From Eutreptiella sp. 'Long Island Sound 2002' (Eukaryota > Euglenozoa > Euglenophyceae > Eutreptiales > Eutreptiaceae): 64,000 nucleotides of DNA. The notes below the pieces were generated by a model. It had not been told where the DNA came from and did not search any database. It worked only from the letters and a program-made list of their open reading frames with translations. Position numbers and translations under genes: made by a program. Shown one piece after another: positions 61,752-64,000 of the stretch. The stretch's first letter is position 1. Every line of letters begins with the position of its first letter. The DNA is taken from positions 140,522,765 through 140,586,764 of the forward strand of contig OZ038378.1 of assembly GCA_964036045.1 (NCBI GenBank). The letters are read 5' to 3'.

Positions 61752-63754
61752 ATTGTCCCGATTTGTGGACCTATTCTTGTACTTGTCTTCCGATGATCTT
61801 CGCCTCGTGACGTCGCGAATCAACTCCCGAACAACCTGTGTCTGGTCAGACTTCACTGCTTCCAAAATTTGTCGGCGTGACTCTTGTGCCTGGTCCCTGT
61901 TGACCAGCTGCCCGCATATCCACGCAAACATCTCAACATAGGAATAAGGGGCATACGCTGCTTCATCCTCATGTAGTCGACGCTCCATTCTTTCCCACAA
62001 TTTGTCTTGGGGACGTTTTGCACGATAATAATAGAAATGTTGCAGCAATGCCTCCTTGGCCAACTGATGGGTCATACCTCCTTTGACTTTGGCGCCTTTT
62101 TGCTGAAACTCCGCCCAGAAGGTAACCCATCGTTCTGAAGTCATGTCCTGGGACACGTCAATCTGCAGATCTCGGAATTCTGCCTTTCCTTTATATTCAT
62201 GTGGAAGCACTGTTCCCGTCACGATGTTCCACGCCAATTCAAAGTCATCTTCCACACCCTCATCTTGCAGTTGTTGCTCCTTTGCCTCTCTAAAATTCTT
62301 GTTATCCAACACGGAGATCAAAAGTTCAACCTGATATGCAGGACTGAACCGTCCACGCCTGCGATGCCGCCATTTCAGGAACTGCTTGGACCACTTATCC
62401 TTTGTTTCTACTGTGCAGTCCCCATGTGGCACCTTGGCCTCTTGCTGCATGGAGTCTTTGGTTTCAACATCTATCCATGTGTGACCCTCTTTGCCGAATA
62501 CCCCAGGTTCATCTCGCTTGCTGGGGTCCAGCTCATGCGTTTCCGTCCCGTATTGGCGTTCCGGTCTCACCTCCAAGAAAGCAGCACATTCCCATATTCC
62601 TGTGGGCCGTACTGATCGACCCTTCCTCGATAAAGGCGGCTTAAGGGCTCGGCCTGGCACCAGGAAATGGTCTTCAGTGAAGAGCCATTCAATCTGTCGC
62701 CACCGGAATGTGGTTGTGTCCTCATACCTTTCGTTGTACCAACTGAGCACTTCGGACTTCACTGACGGCATCCATGATGGTCCTATGCGGAGGCGTACTG
62801 CTTCACTGGCCACTGTCCTGCTGGCATCCACCGTGAACAACGTCGCTACAGATTCTGTGTCTTCCACCGGACGTCTGTTGACTCCCTCGACGCTGGCTGT
62901 GACTTTTGGTGGCATACTGTCAGCACCTTTGGCCACCATCTCAGCCACCTCCTCCTTGAATCGTGCTGTGTCGTCCATCACCTTCCGTATCTCTGTCATG
63001 CAATGATCCTGCACCTGTTGGTACTTCTCTCTGGCCACGCCCGTGGAATTCTCCAACTGGTCTTTCACGCCTCGTTTATGACATTCCAAGGCCTCATGGT
63101 GATTGTTTTTCACCCTCTTGATCTCCTCCGTGAGCGCGTGAATTTCCCCGGCATTTTCTGTCGAACTGGTTTCCAACTGATCCTTCAATCGCTCCAGAAC
63201 TTCATTGGTCTGTTCCAACTCGTCCTTGATGGATTGGATTGGTCGGCCTGCGTCATCGGGTGTAGCGTGCTTTGTATGTTCTCTCTCTTGGATTTTCTTC
63301 TCCCTGGTCGTCAACAATTCACTTTCATAATGGCGTAGTTTTTCTTGGGTGTCTTGCCATTCCTTGTTCATTTTCCTGTGGTGCATCTCCACACTGTTCT
63401 CCATGTCCTGAATTTTCTGGTTCAGCGCGGTCTGCACCTTTTCCACGGCGGTTTTCACCTCAACGTCGTGATGACGCTGCTTTCCTTGGGCGTCGTCCAC
63501 CGCACGCTGGTTCGTCTCCTGGTATTGCAGCATGTCCTGCTTCACTTGCAGAATTTTGTTACTCAAGTGGGCCTGTACGGTCTCCAGGTCCTGTTGTGTG
63601 GCGCAATGGGAGCTCTGAGTATCAACAGTGCCCGGGCTCGGACTCCCTGATGCTCCCCTTTGCTGCACCCTCTCTTCATACCTGGTGACTCGTTCTTCAA
63701 CTTCACAATGTAATTTCTGGAGATTGTTGCGGTGATCCTGGGCCCTCTTTTTTA
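61749..63754 (-). CDS. Outer gypsy element: gag coiled-coil and capsid
   Basis: The frame 63788-61749 starts with a long coiled coil (residues ~15-300: EVEERVTRYEERVQQRG, DMLQYQETNQRAVDDAQGKQ, IQSIKDELEQTNEVLERLKD). A capsid-like region follows (WYNERYEDTTTFRWRQIEWL, WSKQFLKWRHRRRGRFSPAY, QVELLISVLDNKNFREAKEQ, WERMERRLHEDEAAYAPYSY) and then an Arg/Asp-rich end. A frame change at the A6 run (63748-63753, T6 on the plus strand) links it to the frame 63703-63993 (LTHATKLVQQHASQVWQWLQ), which continues off the window. The reading is otherwise clean. Confidence 0.85.
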
Positions 63755-64000
63755 GCTGTCTGCAGCCACTGCCACACCTGTGATGCATGCTGCTGCACCA
63801 GTTTGGTGGCGTGTGTTAACTCCTCTTGACGTTGGCGACCATCACGTTCATTTTCTGCTTTCGCCACTTCAACAATTGTCTGGGCCTGTTCCGCATGCAT
63901 TTCCAAGCTGGTCTCAAAGGTGTGGGCCGCACTGATGTGGGCTGCACACTCGTTTTGGGCTTCCTCCATCTTGTGGGTGAGCTCCTTTCGCATGGCTTCC
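63703..64000 (-). CDS. Outer gypsy element: N-terminal coiled-coil of gag, partial
   Basis: The minus frame from 63993 is heptad-like (KELTHKMEEAQNECAAHIS, EVAKAENERDGRQRQEELTH) and is interrupted by the A6 phase change near 63750. The true start and the 5' LTR lie beyond 64000. Confidence 0.7.
   Translation of the reverse strand, partial: EAMRKELTHKMEEAQNECAAHISAAHTFETSLEMHAEQAQTIVEVAKAENERDGRQRQEELTHATKLVQQHASQVWQWLQTAKKEGPGSPQQSPEITL

Overview
The window looks like nuclear DNA of a photosynthetic eukaryote with a green-type plastid. The evidence is relics of a chlorophyll a/b-binding light-harvesting protein (LHC) array and of a plastid-type ATP synthase gamma gene, splice-like sites, and a mass of LTR retrotransposons, microsatellites and low-complexity DNA. 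No bacterial-style operons, rRNA genes or CRISPR arrays were seen. A chlorophyte/prasinophyte, euglenid or chlorarachniophyte would fit; I cannot choose between them. Most open frames in the first 28 kb are chance frames in repeats.

Layout. 1-11.4 kb is repeat-rich: a ~190-bp tandem array, a telomere-like hexamer tract, a dispersed ~125-bp family, a 0.63-kb foldback, and 50-bp and ~90-bp tandem repeats. 11.9-14.0 kb holds broken coding-like segments of unknown identity. 16.4-18.75 kb is a head-to-tail array of four decayed LHC units joined without intergenic gaps, resembling a polyprotein gene. 20-25 kb is low-complexity with an unidentified minus-strand relic near 20.1-20.5 kb. 26.3-27.0 kb carries a minus-strand coiled-coil relic.

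27.5-37.0 kb is a composite bounded by inverted repeats of very roughly 690 bp. It holds a GC-rich island (28.3-33.4 kb) with minus-strand Pro/Arg-rich frames and a possible Ulp1/C48-like protease domain, a short LTR element (33460-36085) with 201-bp LTRs, primer-binding-like and polypurine sites and an ATP synthase gamma fragment as its only recognisable cargo, and a fragment of a retrotransposon pol gene.

39.9-64.0 kb is a nest of Ty3/gypsy elements, all on the minus strand. The outer one reads gag, protease, [insertion], dUTPase, RT, RNase H, integrase with chromodomain and is decayed; its 5' end lies beyond the window. Inside it sits a second gypsy element (46289-59876) with 776-bp LTRs, a gag frame, a long pol frame with an unusual DNA-adenine-methylase-like module between protease and RT, and a C-terminal chromodomain. 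Near its 3' LTR lies a 2.2-kb block bracketed by 71-bp direct repeats that carries two frames in the opposite direction, one resembling the jelly-roll domain of 2-oxoglutarate oxygenase-like proteins.

Six in-frame stops inside the two gypsy elements' coding frames are TGA or TAG in positions compatible with C-to-T decay; several other relics show the same. Everything was read by eye; no alignment or database search was run.
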